Shown here one piece after another: positions 1-12,972 of a stretch of 64,000 nucleotides of DNA. Numbering within the stretch: the stretch's first letter is position 1; each line of letters begins with the position of its first letter. The notes below the pieces were generated by a model that ran no database searches, was not told the DNA's origin, and saw only the letters and a list, made by a program, of their open reading frames with translations. The stretch comes from Alkalicoccus halolimnae (GTDB lineage: Bacteria; Bacillota; Bacilli; Bacillales; Salisediminibacteriaceae), in the NCBI RefSeq assembly GCF_008014775.2, contig NZ_CP144914.1, forward strand, positions 868,001 to 932,000, in the 5' to 3' direction. The position numbers and the translations under genes were made by a program.

Positions 1-117
1 TTCGTTAAACATCCAATGAATATCGTTGCGGTCGGCGACGTCGTGACAGTATGGGTGGAAAACGTAGATGCGAATAAAGGACGGATAGCACTTACGATGC
101 TGAAACCGTCAAAATAA
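1..117 (+). CDS. tex: C-terminal end of Tex/YdcI-type S1 RNA-binding protein (partial)
   Basis: The first 38 codons are the end of a gene that begins outside the window. The residues VAVGDVVTVWVENVDANKGR followed by IALTML are the last strands of an S1/OB-fold domain. Tex-family proteins end in such a domain, and the next gene is the SprT-like gene that follows tex (ydcI) in Bacillus, so Tex is the best reading. Other S1 proteins cannot be excluded from so short a piece. The stop is followed at once by a terminator. Confidence 0.72.
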   Translation, partial: FVKHPMNIVAVGDVVTVWVENVDANKGRIALTMLKPSK

Positions 118-123
118 CAAAGA

Positions 124-159
124 TCCCTGTTCTGCTTTAAAAGTGGAACAGGGATTTTT
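124..159 (+). terminator. Rho-independent terminator after tex
   Basis: TCCCTGTTC (124-132) pairs perfectly with GAACAGGGA (146-154) and is followed by a T run. Confidence 0.85.
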
Positions 160-239
160 CTGGATAATCCTTTTCAATCACACAGGGCTGGTGATATGAT
201 AGAAAAAACAAAACCATTCAGAGACGGAGTTGGCCCGAG

Positions 240-725
240 ATGAACGATCAATCCCTGCAGCGTTTAACTGAACAGATATCGAGAGACTGCTTTGGGAAAG
301 CATTCAGGCACCGGGCTTATTTCAACAGGCGTCTCCGTACGACGGGCGGACGCTATGCGCTTCACAGCCATGATATAGAAATCAACCCGAAGCACTTTGA
401 ATACTACGGCACGGAAGAAGTCATCAGCATCATTAAGCATGAACTGTGTCATTATCATCTTCATATAGAAGGGAAAGGCTATCAGCACCGGGACCGGGAA
501 TTTAAGAAACTGCTCAAACAGGTGGGAGGATCCAGGCACTGCCAGCGTCTTCCCGGGGCTCGAAGCAGTTCGCTTAAAATTCATATTTATCAATGCCGTG
601 ACTGCAGTTCGGAATATGAAAGAAGACGCCGGATGAATACCGAGAAATATGTATGCGGGAAGTGCCGGGGGCCCCTGAAAAAAATAGCTGAAAAAAATAT
701 AGAAAAAACATTGACTGCTTTTTAA
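240..725 (+). CDS. SprT-like zinc metalloprotease family protein (YdcK-like)
   Basis: 161 residues. The HExxH-type metal site HELCHYHLH lies at residues 67-75, and a C-terminal zinc ribbon is formed by C119/C122 and C139/C142. This is the layout of the short bacterial SprT-like family (YdcK in B. subtilis), whose eukaryotic relatives cut DNA-protein crosslinks; the bacterial role is poorly known. The ATG start at 240 follows the sequence GGAGTTGG at a normal distance. The gene sits between tex and the tRNA/rRNA cluster, as in B. subtilis. The first rRNA promoter overlaps its last codons. Confidence 0.85.
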   Translation: MNDQSLQRLTEQISRDCFGKAFRHRAYFNRRLRTTGGRYALHSHDIEINPKHFEYYGTEEVISIIKHELCHYHLHIEGKGYQHRDREFKKLLKQVGGSRHCQRLPGARSSSLKIHIYQCRDCSSEYERRRRMNTEKYVCGKCRGPLKKIAEKNIEKTLTAF

Positions 726-740
726 GGTCTATGGTACATT
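711..740 (+). promoter_or_regulatory. tRNA/rRNA operon promoter P1
   Basis: TTGACT (711-716), 18 nt, TACATT (735-740). It overlaps the 3' end of the SprT-like gene. Inferred from consensus only. Confidence 0.5.
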
Positions 741-806
741 ATAAAAGTCGCCGAAACGGAACGCACAAATTCCGGCCTTCGAAACAAAAAAAGATATAAA
801 ATAATA

Positions 807-836
807 TTGACATAACATTTTCAAAGGTGTTAAGAT
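807..836 (+). promoter_or_regulatory. tRNA/rRNA operon promoter P2
   Basis: A perfect -35 box TTGACA (807-812), 18 nt, then TAAGAT (831-836), 33 bp before the first tRNA. Together with P1 it gives the tandem arrangement usual for Bacillus rrn operons. Confidence 0.7.
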
Positions 837-868
837 GTTACTTGTCCCTCTTAAGGGAAATACATTAT

Positions 869-943
869 TCCACAGTAGCTCAGTGGTAGAGCAATCGGCT
901 GTTAACCGATTGGTCGTAGGTTCGAATCCTACCTGTGGAGCCA
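869..943 (+). tRNA. tRNA-Asn (GUU)
   Basis: Acceptor stem TCCACAG/CTGTGGA, anticodon GTT, T-loop GGTTCGAATCC, CCA encoded. First of ten tRNAs ahead of the rRNA genes. Confidence 0.97.
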
Positions 944-948
944 TTTCT

Positions 949-1039
949 GGAGAAGTACTCAAGTGGCTGAAGAGGCGCCCCTGCTAAGGGTGTAGGTCGC
1001 GCAAGCGGCGCGAGGGTTCAAATCCCTCCTTCTCCGCCA
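949..1039 (+). tRNA. tRNA-Ser (GCU)
   Basis: Acceptor GGAGAAG/CTTCTCC, anticodon GCT, long class II variable arm, CCA encoded. Confidence 0.97.
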
Positions 1040-1055
1040 GTTCAGACTCTAGTAC

Positions 1056-1130
1056 GGCCCGTTGGTCAAGTGGTTAAGACACCGCCCTTTCACGGCGGTA
1101 ACACGGGTTCGAATCCCGTACGGGTCACCA
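1056..1130 (+). tRNA. tRNA-Glu (UUC)
   Basis: Acceptor GGCCCGT/ACGGGTC, anticodon TTC in the loop of CCGCC/GGCGG, CCA encoded. Confidence 0.96.
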
Positions 1131-1184
1131 TTACTTACTTACGTACGATTTTCAAAACTGAAATAATAATTTTCAGGTTAAGAT

Positions 1185-1260
1185 GGAGGATTAGCTCAGT
1201 TGGGAGAGCACCTGCCTTACAAGCAGGGGGTCGGCAGTTCGAGCCTGTCATCCTCCACCA
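1185..1260 (+). tRNA. tRNA-Val (UAC)
   Basis: Acceptor GGAGGAT/ATCCTCC, anticodon TAC, CCA encoded. Confidence 0.96.
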
Positions 1261-1277
1261 TCGAATATTTCTTTTAA

Positions 1278-1353
1278 GGTCCCGTGGTGTAGCGGTTAAC
1301 ATGCCTGCCTGTCACGCAGGAGATCGCGGGTTCGATTCCCGTCGGGACCGCCA
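1278..1353 (+). tRNA. tRNA-Asp (GUC)
   Basis: Acceptor GGTCCCG/CGGGACC, anticodon GTC, CCA encoded. Confidence 0.96.
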
Positions 1354-1387
1354 TTTAAACTTTACAGTAAGCTCTTTACAAATGTAT

Positions 1388-1472
1388 GCGGGTGTGGCGG
1401 AATTGGCAGACGCGCTAGATTTAGGATCTAGTGTCTTCGGACGTGGGGGTTCAAGTCCCTTCACCCGCACCA
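1388..1472 (+). tRNA. tRNA-Leu (UAG)
   Basis: Acceptor GCGGGTG/CACCCGC, anticodon stem CTAGA/TCTAG with TAG in the loop, class II variable arm, CCA encoded. Confidence 0.96.
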
Positions 1473-1496
1473 TACAAACAACGACAAGTACTGCAG

Positions 1497-1582
<86 letters not shown>

Positions 1583-1609
1583 TCTACTTATTTTATAGAC
1601 GAGCGAAAA

Positions 1610-1686
1610 CGGGAAGTAGCTCAGCTTGGCAGAGCACTTGGTTTGGGACCAAGGGGTCGCAGGTTCAAATCCTGTCTTCCCGACCA
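1610..1686 (+). tRNA. tRNA-Pro (UGG)
   Basis: Acceptor CGGGAAG/CTTCCCG, anticodon stem CTTGG/CCAAG with TGG in the loop, CCA encoded. Confidence 0.96.
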
Positions 1687-1728
1687 TTTACACGCTCTTT
1701 CCATCAATTAAATAAGTTTCTTAACTAC

Positions 1729-1802
1729 GCGGGTGTAGTTTAGTGGTAAAACCTCAGCCTTCCAAGCTGATGATGTGGGTTCGATTCCCATCACCCGCTC
1801 CA
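1729..1802 (+). tRNA. tRNA-Gly (UCC)
   Basis: Acceptor GCGGGTG/CACCCGC, anticodon TCC, CCA encoded. Confidence 0.96.
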
Positions 1803-1823
1803 TTTTTATGCTTACAAAGCGTT

Positions 1824-1903
<80 letters not shown>

Positions 1904-2081
1904 TTATAAACAGAAACGTTCTATAATATTTGCCCTTTGAAAACTAAACAAAAGACGATTGTGAAGGAAAAAAGAGAATGAATCATTCTCTGTCAATTTA
2001 TTATTAAAGAATCTTTAGCCAGATTCAGTTTTGAAAGCGAAGCATCCCGCTTCGCGGTGTCAGAAGTTCAAACTTCGACGA
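1904..2081 (+). promoter_or_regulatory. 16S leader with boxA-like motif
   Basis: Untranslated leader between tRNA-Ile and 16S. CTTTGAAAACT at 1935-1945 recurs in the 16S-23S spacer near 3821 and resembles the Bacillus rrn boxA antitermination region. A hairpin (AAGCG...CGCTT, about 2035-2055) probably belongs to the 16S processing stem. Confidence 0.55.
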
Positions 2082-3662
<1,581 letters not shown>

Positions 3663-3980
3663 AGGAGCTCGAGTAAGCTCACTTATCGATTCCTTCCTTT
3701 CGTTCTTTTGTTTAGTTTTGAGAGGGTTAACACCTCTCGGCCGGCTCTTTTTTTTTCGGCTTTCTTCTGCTTGGCAGTGGGAAAAAAGGAAAGAAGAAAG
3801 ACGGCCCGCAAGCCTCTGTCCTTTGAAAACTGGATAACGTAATGTATGAACAATCAATCACCGGAAACAAGGTCTATTGGTCCGGGGTCCGCCCCGTGAC
3901 GAAGAAACGAGTTTCCGAGTGTCTTAGAATATCGCCAAGACGATCGAATGACGTCCACTGCCTCCCTCAGGGGGGCAGCT
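3663..3980 (+). other. 16S-23S internal transcribed spacer without tRNA genes
   Basis: 318 bp with no tRNA fold. A second boxA-like CTTTGAAAACT lies at 3821-3831. The last bases before 23S can pair with sequence after its 3' end, as expected for an RNase III processing stem. Confidence 0.8.
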
Positions 3981-6925
<2,945 letters not shown>

Positions 6926-7053
6926 AAAAAAAGAAGATAATTCGACGACACCGATTGAAGGGTTCATACACCCCCGTTATCCAGTTTTGAGCGGACAGCT
7001 CCAGTACCCGAAACGGCCGTCAGGCGCGCTTGTGGGGAAACCAAAACCAAAAA

Positions 7054-7171
<118 letters not shown>

Positions 7172-7176
7172 CACCC

Positions 7177-7209
7177 GGCACACAGCCCCCGAGCTGCGTG
7201 CTTTTTTTG
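7177..7209 (+). terminator. rRNA operon terminator
   Basis: GGCACACAGC (7177-7186) pairs with GCTGCGTGCT (7193-7202, one mismatch and one G-U), followed by seven T. Confidence 0.88.
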
Positions 7210-7239
7210 TGCAGAAAAACTATCAGATCTATTTTTAAT

Positions 7240-7546
7240 AGGCTGCCTTGACAATGAACGTGCGCTTTCGTTTTCATGGGTGCGCTTTCCGGGCGGGCGG
7301 GCCTCAGCTAATCCCGTCCTCCCTTTGGTCGGAAGGGAGGAATCTTCGGTTCGTCCTTGATCGCCCCGGAGTCGCCCCATGTGCTCACAAGCTTTCGGTA
7401 ATAAAGACAGAGCAGGAACTGCTTTCTAGTAATGATCCTCCCTTTTGAACATTCTTCCACCTTGTATAGAGGGAAAGTTCCATTCCTATAGAGGTCATAT
7501 TCATCCATCATGGTGCAGCCATTCTGCATAAGTATTTCTATTAAAG
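7240..7546 (-). repeat. Type I dispersed repeat, copy A (~307 bp)
   Basis: One of four ~250-325 bp elements in this window (others at 15309, 52289, 55062). In the orientation of the other copies it runs from CTTTAATAGA (at 7546, reading leftwards) through TGGCTGCACCAT to the border AAGGCAGCCT (7240). The inner hairpin TCCTCCCTT (7317-7325)/AAGGGAGGA (7333-7341) is perfect. About 20 bp near the border are missing compared with the other copies. Confidence 0.8.
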
Positions 7547-8044
7547 GTCATTGTTGTTATTTGATTTAAGCGAACACGAATGTTCTGTAATGGTCTTATC
7601 AAATATGAGCCGGTAATGACGATGAGAGGTCCAGATATTCTTATATCTATTCAAAAATTGCATCCAGCAGAAAGATATCGTTTGTGAGAGTAGTTGATAG
7701 ATGCTCTTCCTGCCTGATCATCTACAGGGAGGGTACTTCAAGAAATTTCTGAGCGAAGAATAAAAATGGTTATCGCTGCCCGGGTTGTGAGTCTAATCGA
7801 TTAGCAGCGTTGATAGGGGAGGTTACCCCCGTCACCTTATGCTACCAGTGACATAAACTTTTTTAGTCATTAAAACTATCTGAACCTTTATCTTATTGGC
7901 TTCAAGTAATTTTAGTGTATCGATTCTCAACAATACGAAGTTACAATGAAAGATGCAACTATAAAAGGAAATTTAATTTCAATAAAAAGAACATATGGTA
8001 CAATATGATTATCAAATCTCATTGTATCGTAGGAGGGGATCACT
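7547..8044. other. Non-coding stretch after rrn operon
   Basis: No frame of convincing coding character. A short stretch around 7768-7800 reads KNGYRCPGCES in one frame, as in a zinc-ribbon end, but has no start or family context, so a decayed gene is only possible. The end holds a -10-like TACAAT (7997-8002) for the next gene. Confidence 0.4.
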
Positions 8045-8335
8045 TTGGAACTTACATTGCCAACGTGTGAATCTTGCGGTTTACAATTAACTTGGAAACA
8101 ATCTTTTCGCATACAATTTCATTTTCATAAGTACATACAGTGCCCATATTGCAAGAAAAAACAATACATATATAATAACAAAAAGGCAATCATTCTATTG
8201 CTTCCTCTTATTGCCTCCCCGCTCATCGTGAATCTATTCATTGATTTTACGGCTTTTGGTTCCATCATTATTGGATTGTTAGTTAGTCCTTTTTCTTACA
8301 AACTGAAAAATAATTGCCCAAGCCTACAAAAGTAA
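8045..8335 (+). CDS. Small zinc-ribbon membrane protein (TIGR04104-like)
   Basis: 96 residues starting at TTG (8045), chosen because AGGAGGGG lies seven bases upstream. Two CxxC knuckles (CESC and CPYC) are separated by a basic/aromatic spacer with WKQSF; two hydrophobic helices follow (about residues 47-63 and 67-85). I recognise the family that NCBI describes as a putative CxxC-x17/20-CxxC zinc-finger protein common in Bacillaceae. Function unknown. The gene is AT-rich relative to its surroundings. Confidence 0.65.
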   Translation: MELTLPTCESCGLQLTWKQSFRIQFHFHKYIQCPYCKKKQYIYNNKKAIILLLPLIASPLIVNLFIDFTAFGSIIIGLLVSPFSYKLKNNCPSLQK

Positions 8336-8413
8336 AGCTACAAATGAAACACACCTAAAAGATTTAATAAAAGCTGAATTCAACATTAAGCTTCACCAGA
8401 GCCTTAATAAAAG

Positions 8414-8453
8414 AAACACCCCGTAGAAAACTTTTCTTCTACGGGGTGTTTTC
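8414..8453 (+). terminator. Hairpin terminator, copy 1 of an identical pair
   Basis: ACACCCCGTAGAA pairs with TTCTACGGGGTGT around an ACTTTTC loop, followed by T residues. The same sequence recurs at 8863-8902. It can end the zinc-ribbon gene transcript. Confidence 0.8.
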
Positions 8454-8510
8454 AGAGTGTTGATTAAGTAAAGAAAGAAGTCTATGTATTCGATTCCTTG
8501 TATTTTCTCC

Positions 8511-8633
8511 TCCGCTTACCGGCGGAAGCTTGCCGTGGGGCTTGTCTTCAGCTATTTCCAATGCTTCACTGCATTGGAAAGGATCTTCAGACTGCGCTTT
8601 AATCCCACTGGCGTCCCCGCCGGACACGGCAGA
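8511..8633 (+). repeat. Type II dispersed repeat module, copy F
   Basis: About 120 bp with outer pairing CCGGCGG/CCGCCGG and a perfect inner hairpin TTTCCAATGC (8555-8564)/GCATTGGAAA (8571-8580), then the shared block GGATCTTCAGACTGCGCTT. Same architecture as the copies near 23064 and 51241. Confidence 0.7.
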
Positions 8634-8862
8634 GAAAATCACTTTTTTATAGGAAAAACCTGTATGAAGTACGCTTGTTTTCGCAGCAAAGTCTTTCTTT
8701 TTGTTCAGATGCTGGAGCTGTAGAAGGTGACTCCGGAAGAATGATTCTTTGTTTTATGAAAAGCAGGTCAGCTGAGAGAGTTCTCTCCGCAAAGCGGCTC
8801 TTTGAAAGCGGAAACAGCCAACTGTATACTTATACAGAAAAATTACTTTGTAAACAACCTGG
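8634..8862. other. Non-coding stretch
   Basis: Lies between repeat copy F and the second hairpin. No convincing gene seen. Confidence 0.4.
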
Positions 8863-8902
8863 AAACACCCCGTAGAAAACTTTTCTTCTACGGGGTGTTT
8901 TT
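8863..8902 (+). terminator. Hairpin terminator, copy 2 of an identical pair
   Basis: Same stem and loop as the hairpin at 8414-8453, 449 bp downstream; T run follows. No gene clearly ends just before it. Confidence 0.7.
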
Positions 8903-9068
8903 CGTATTGCCTTATGTGACTTTTAAAAGGTTGATTGTCTAAAAGGACGCCGGGATTATTTTGCGAGCGAACTCACCGCATAAATGAGTCGATCAGCTTT
9001 ACAGAATAGTTGTTGAAGGCAGATCGCTTGGCAAAACGGCCACGCATCAATTGAACAATGATTGAGCC

Positions 9069-9263
9069 CTAAAATGGGCCTCCAGCTCTTCCCTGTCCTT
9101 TTTGGTGCTCGTTGAGTTTTTCAGCACGTTCAAGTTCGGTGCCCGCAGATTTTTTACTATCACTATTTGAATGGCCTGTTTTTCTGGACAACTTACGTTT
9201 ATCAAGCACAATAAAGGAAATAACCCCGCCGGTCATAAGAACGCCAACTAAAATTTGCAGCAT
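9069..9263 (-). CDS. Small single-pass membrane protein, unknown function
   Basis: 64 residues. The ATG at 9263 is preferred over the longer open frame because AAGGAGGAG sits seven bases upstream of it. Residues about 3-23 form one hydrophobic helix (MLQILVGVLMTGGVISFIVL), followed by a polar, charged tail rich in K, S and E. No family recognised. It stands alone between the repeat region and the TetR locus. Confidence 0.6.
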   Translation of the reverse strand: MLQILVGVLMTGGVISFIVLDKRKLSRKTGHSNSDSKKSAGTELERAEKLNEHQKGQGRAGGPF

Positions 9264-9533
9264 CTTTCTCCTCCTTATATACACTTAGTTGCAGTTATTC
9301 TTAAATCCCAGCTTATCACATGTTTCTTCATTTGGTAATGAATCCCTTGTTATGAATGCTGTTTTACTCCGCTGCTTTGTTCAGGATTTATTACGGTGCG
9401 GGAGTCAATTACCTAATAGCTTTGAAGAGTCGAGAGTGTGGCTATTAAATGCTCATCTTCTATCATCTTCAGGAGTCTGTATTATTGAAAATTGACGAGG
9501 TGCTATGAGATTTTTATTAAAATGAGCTTCTGA
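9264..9533. other. Non-coding stretch
   Basis: No supported gene or site seen apart from the ribosome binding site of the small membrane protein at its left edge. Confidence 0.4.
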
Positions 9534-9576
9534 AAATACTTCCATGACAACCTTTGCTGTGGAGGTATTTTTTTTG
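9534..9576 (+). terminator. Hairpin with T run
   Basis: AATACTTCCA pairs with TGGAGGTATT followed by eight T. No gene is seen directly upstream on this strand. Confidence 0.5.
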
Positions 9577-9672
9577 TGCAGAAAGCTTTTTTTCGAAAAT
9601 TTCACGTTGAAAGAAGCCTCGGCAGAAGGGAGAAATACACGAAAAAATAGTTTGAAAAATGTAAAATTTTTG

Positions 9673-9723
9673 TTGACCAGACTGGTCGAATGGAATTATA
9701 ATGAAATTGACCAGACTGGTCGA
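9673..9723 (+). promoter_or_regulatory. Promoter with two TetR operators
   Basis: The sequence TTGACCAGACTGGTCGA occurs twice (9673-9689 and 9707-9723), each centred on the palindrome GACCAGACTGGTC-like core. The first copy contains the -35 box TTGACC (9673-9678); TATAAT (9697-9702) lies 18 nt further. Operators over the -35 and just behind the -10 are the classical arrangement for self-repression by the TetR protein encoded next. Confidence 0.88.
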
Positions 9724-9765
9724 CTGTAGTTTTTTAGAGAAAGCAGGAAGAAAAGAGGTGGATCA

Positions 9766-10398
9766 GTGGCGGAGAAATTTGAAAACCAGCCGGAAGAAAA
9801 GCAGCAGCAGATTCTGAATGCAGCGTTTCAGGAATTTGGGGAACACGGCTACCATAAGGCGTCGACGAACCGGATTGTCGAAGCAGCCGGCATCGGCAAA
9901 GGCATGCTGTTTTATTATTTTAAAAGTAAAAAGAAGCTGTTCGACTACGTTCTCAGCTATGCTTTTCAGATTATAGAAGGATATACAGAACAGATAGATA
10001 TGAGCATTCCCGATGTGATCGCCCGCTACGAGGAAGCATCGCGTATAAAAATGAAGACGTACCTGCAGCACACCGAAATTTTTCATTTTTTCGGAAATCT
10101 GCTCCTTAATTTTCAGGAAGATCTGCCGGAGGAGTGGCAGAAAAAAATAGGGGATCTGCAGATAGAAATGAAAAAACGAATGTTTTCCGGAATCGATTAT
10201 TCCCTGTTCCGAAAGGATATTGACCCGGAAACGGCGCTGAAGCTCATTTTCTGGTCTATCGAAGGGTTTGAGCGGGAACTGCTTGCCCAGCTGCGCGGAG
10301 TTAATTTTGAGGAAACGCCGCTCGATCCGATATGGGATTCTTTTTTTCATTACCTTGAGGCACTGCGTAAAGCTTATTACGAGGAGAGGGGACATTAA
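9766..10398 (+). CDS. TetR family transcriptional regulator
   Basis: 210 residues from a GTG start (9766) behind AGAGGTGG. The N-terminal DNA-binding domain spans about residues 10-55: ILNAAFQEFGEHGYHKAST...IGKGMLFYYFKSKKKLF, the normal TetR helix-turn-helix with the FYYFKSK end. The remainder is a helical ligand-binding domain. Two identical 17-bp operators overlap its promoter, so it very likely represses itself and the following ABC exporter genes; the ATPase gene starts one base after its stop. The inducer is unknown. Confidence 0.92.
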   Translation: MAEKFENQPEEKQQQILNAAFQEFGEHGYHKASTNRIVEAAGIGKGMLFYYFKSKKKLFDYVLSYAFQIIEGYTEQIDMSIPDVIARYEEASRIKMKTYLQHTEIFHFFGNLLLNFQEDLPEEWQKKIGDLQIEMKKRMFSGIDYSLFRKDIDPETALKLIFWSIEGFERELLAQLRGVNFEETPLDPIWDSFFHYLEALRKAYYEERGH

Positions 10399-10399
10399 A

Positions 10400-11293
10400 A
10401 TGACGATCGTGCAGATGACGAATGTCGCAAAAAATTTCGGGAAAGTACAGGCATTGAAAGACGTCAGTTTTTCGATAGACAGCGGAGAGATATACGGGTT
10501 TATCGGTCCCAATGGAGCAGGTAAATCAACGGCTATCCGTGTACTTCTCGGGATCATTCATGCTTCTGCCGGGGAGGCGACGATTTTTGGGAAGGATGTA
10601 TGGAAAGATTCCCTGGAAATTCACAAAAAAACCGCCTACGTTCCGGGAGATGTCAGTCTCTGGCCTAATTTAACGGGCGGAGAAGTCATCGATCTGCTGA
10701 TAAAGCTGGGGGGCGGCGGGGACGAGGCGAAGCGGAAAGAACTGATCGAACGTTTTCAGCTGGACCCGACGAAAAAGTGCCGCACTTATTCGAAAGGAAA
10801 CCGGCAGAAAGTCGCCCTGATCGGCGCGTTTGCTTCCTATGCCGAACTGTTTATTTTTGACGAACCGACGGCAGGACTTGATCCGCTGATGGAACGGATT
10901 TTTCATGAATACGTGTGGGAAGTAAAAGCAGCGGGGAAAAGCGTCATGCTTTCCAGCCACATTCTCTCGGAAGTAGAGAAACTCTGCGATAAAGTAGGAA
11001 TCATCCGCAACGGGGAAGTGATTGAATCCGGCACACTTGATGAGCTGCGGCACTTAACACGCCTGCAGATGTACGTGGAGACGTCCGACAAGCTGCAGGG
11101 CATAGAGGAGCATGCTGGTATTCACGATGTAGTGCGTGAAGGAGAGGCGGTTCATTTCCAGGTCGATGCGGATAAAATGAATGGAGTGATCCGTTATTTG
11201 AGCGCGTTTGATATTCGTAAACTGGAAAGTCATCCGCCGACGCTTGAAGATTTGTTTATGCGCTATTATGAAGAAGGGAGCGAAACGAGATGA
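10400..11293 (+). CDS. ABC transporter ATP-binding protein (drug/polyketide exporter type)
   Basis: 297 residues from the ATG at 10400, one base after the TetR stop and preceded by GAGGAGAGGGG; the open frame extends further upstream but only inside tetR. Walker A is GPNGAGKST, Walker B is LFIFDEPTAGLD, and the switch His is in SSHIL. The signature motif is YSKGNRQK, a divergent form of LSGGQ usual in this exporter class. It overlaps the permease gene by four bases, so the two form one transporter. Probably exports a hydrophobic toxic compound; substrate not known. Confidence 0.93.
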   Translation: MTIVQMTNVAKNFGKVQALKDVSFSIDSGEIYGFIGPNGAGKSTAIRVLLGIIHASAGEATIFGKDVWKDSLEIHKKTAYVPGDVSLWPNLTGGEVIDLLIKLGGGGDEAKRKELIERFQLDPTKKCRTYSKGNRQKVALIGAFASYAELFIFDEPTAGLDPLMERIFHEYVWEVKAAGKSVMLSSHILSEVEKLCDKVGIIRNGEVIESGTLDELRHLTRLQMYVETSDKLQGIEEHAGIHDVVREGEAVHFQVDADKMNGVIRYLSAFDIRKLESHPPTLEDLFMRYYEEGSETR

Positions 11294-12885
11294 ACGGCGC
11301 CGGGAAACGAACGTGGACGCTCGTCGGGCTGATTCTCAGGCGGGATAGAATCCGCCTGAGCCTGTGGCTGTTTGGTATCAGCGCTGCTTCGATTTTAACG
11401 GCCATTGCTTTTCCCGGCCTTTACGGGGACAGCACCGAGCGGCAGCAGCTAGCGGAAACGATGATTAATCCGGCTGTCACGGCGATGGTCGGGCCGGGGC
11501 ACGGGCTGCAGGATTACCACTACGGAGCGATAATGGCTCATCAGATGCTCGGGCTGACGCTTCTGGCAGCGGCTGTTATGAGCGTGCTGCTTATCGTGCG
11601 CTACACACGAACCGATGAGGAAGACGGACGGACAGAAATGGTCCGCTCTCTTGCTGTCGGCCGGGCTGCCCCGGTCCTCGCTGCGGTGATGGTTGTCGGT
11701 GGGCTGAACGTACTTCTGGTTCCTGTTCACGGTGTGGGGATGGGGGCACTGGGTCTTGAAGGAATGGACTGGAATGGGTCCTTTTTATACGGGGCGGCGA
11801 TTGGAGGAGCGGGCCTTATTTTCATGGGGCTGACGCTGATAGCCAGTCAGCTCGTAGACAATACCCGCGGGGCGCTCGGACTCGGCATGCTCGCAGCGGG
11901 AGGGTTTTATGTCGTCCGTGCGATTGGGGACATTAGTAATGACGTATTTAATTACTTTTCTCCCTACGGCTGGCTGCTGAAGATAGAAGTTTATGTTACG
12001 AACCAGTGGACGCCTCTTATCGTTACGGCAGCTGCCGCGCTGCTGGTGACGGCGGCCGGCATGTACCTGTATATGAGACGGGACCTCGGGAGCGGCCTGC
12101 TGCCACAGCGGCCGGGAAGAGCGAAGGCCTCTCCTGCACTGCTGAGTCCTTTTGGGCTGGCCTGGCGTCTGCAGCGGATGACGCTTGCCATCTGGTTGGG
12201 AGCACTGTTTTTTCTCGGCATAACGTACGGATCCGTGCTCGGAGACGTCGACGTTTATTTTGACGAAATCGAATACATGGCTGAATTCCTGCCTCCGATT
12301 GAAGGTTTTTCTCTTGCAGAACAGTTTTTAGGGCTGATCCTCGTCATTATGGCGATTATTGCGGCTATTCCAGTCATTATGCAGGTGACGAAGCTGTATG
12401 CGGAGGAAAAGAAGGTGCGGGCAGAAATTGTCACCAGTCTTGCGGTTTCCCGCTACAAACTGATGGCATCCTACGTGCTGCTTGCGGTGATCACTTCTAT
12501 TGTTATGTTGTTTGCGTCCGCTTCCGGACTCGCGCTCGGGGCCGCTTATTCTCTCGACGAAGCTGAATCCTTTGCCAGCTACGTCGGGGCCGGGATGACG
12601 TATCTTCCGGCGCTCTGGGTAATGGCCGGGGTGGCTCTCCTGCTCATCGGGCTCGTGCCTTCCTGGACGAGTGCGGTATGGGGCTACCTGTTTGCTTCAT
12701 TTGTTATCGTTTATATGGGAGGACTGTTTCAGTTTCCCGACTGGACACAGAAAATTTCACCGTTCGGCTTCGTTCCCGGCGTCCCGGTCGAAGATTTTGA
12801 GCTGCTGCCGCTGCTCGGTTTAACAGGCACGGCGCTGCTTCTCGGAATCGCCGGTTTTATGAGCTACCGGAGGCGCGACTTGTAA
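11290..12885 (+). CDS. ABC exporter permease (COG3559-like, polyketide antibiotic exporter type)
   Basis: 531 residues, start overlapping the ATPase stop (ATGA). About twelve hydrophobic helices in two similar halves with a basic joining segment around residues 265-295 (RRDLGSGLLPQRPGRAKA). This duplicated ABC-2 layout is that of permeases annotated as exporters of polyketide antibiotics. Together with the ATPase it forms a full transporter in the membrane. Regulated with the TetR gene. Confidence 0.88.
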   Translation: MNGAGKRTWTLVGLILRRDRIRLSLWLFGISAASILTAIAFPGLYGDSTERQQLAETMINPAVTAMVGPGHGLQDYHYGAIMAHQMLGLTLLAAAVMSVLLIVRYTRTDEEDGRTEMVRSLAVGRAAPVLAAVMVVGGLNVLLVPVHGVGMGALGLEGMDWNGSFLYGAAIGGAGLIFMGLTLIASQLVDNTRGALGLGMLAAGGFYVVRAIGDISNDVFNYFSPYGWLLKIEVYVTNQWTPLIVTAAAALLVTAAGMYLYMRRDLGSGLLPQRPGRAKASPALLSPFGLAWRLQRMTLAIWLGALFFLGITYGSVLGDVDVYFDEIEYMAEFLPPIEGFSLAEQFLGLILVIMAIIAAIPVIMQVTKLYAEEKKVRAEIVTSLAVSRYKLMASYVLLAVITSIVMLFASASGLALGAAYSLDEAESFASYVGAGMTYLPALWVMAGVALLLIGLVPSWTSAVWGYLFASFVIVYMGGLFQFPDWTQKISPFGFVPGVPVEDFELLPLLGLTGTALLLGIAGFMSYRRRDL

Positions 12886-12972
12886 TCCTCTCTTCCTGCT
12901 TATGTGATTGCTGTTTAGGTATTACATGAGGTATGATAGGAAAAGACATGTTTAATGAGGGAGGATATAAGT

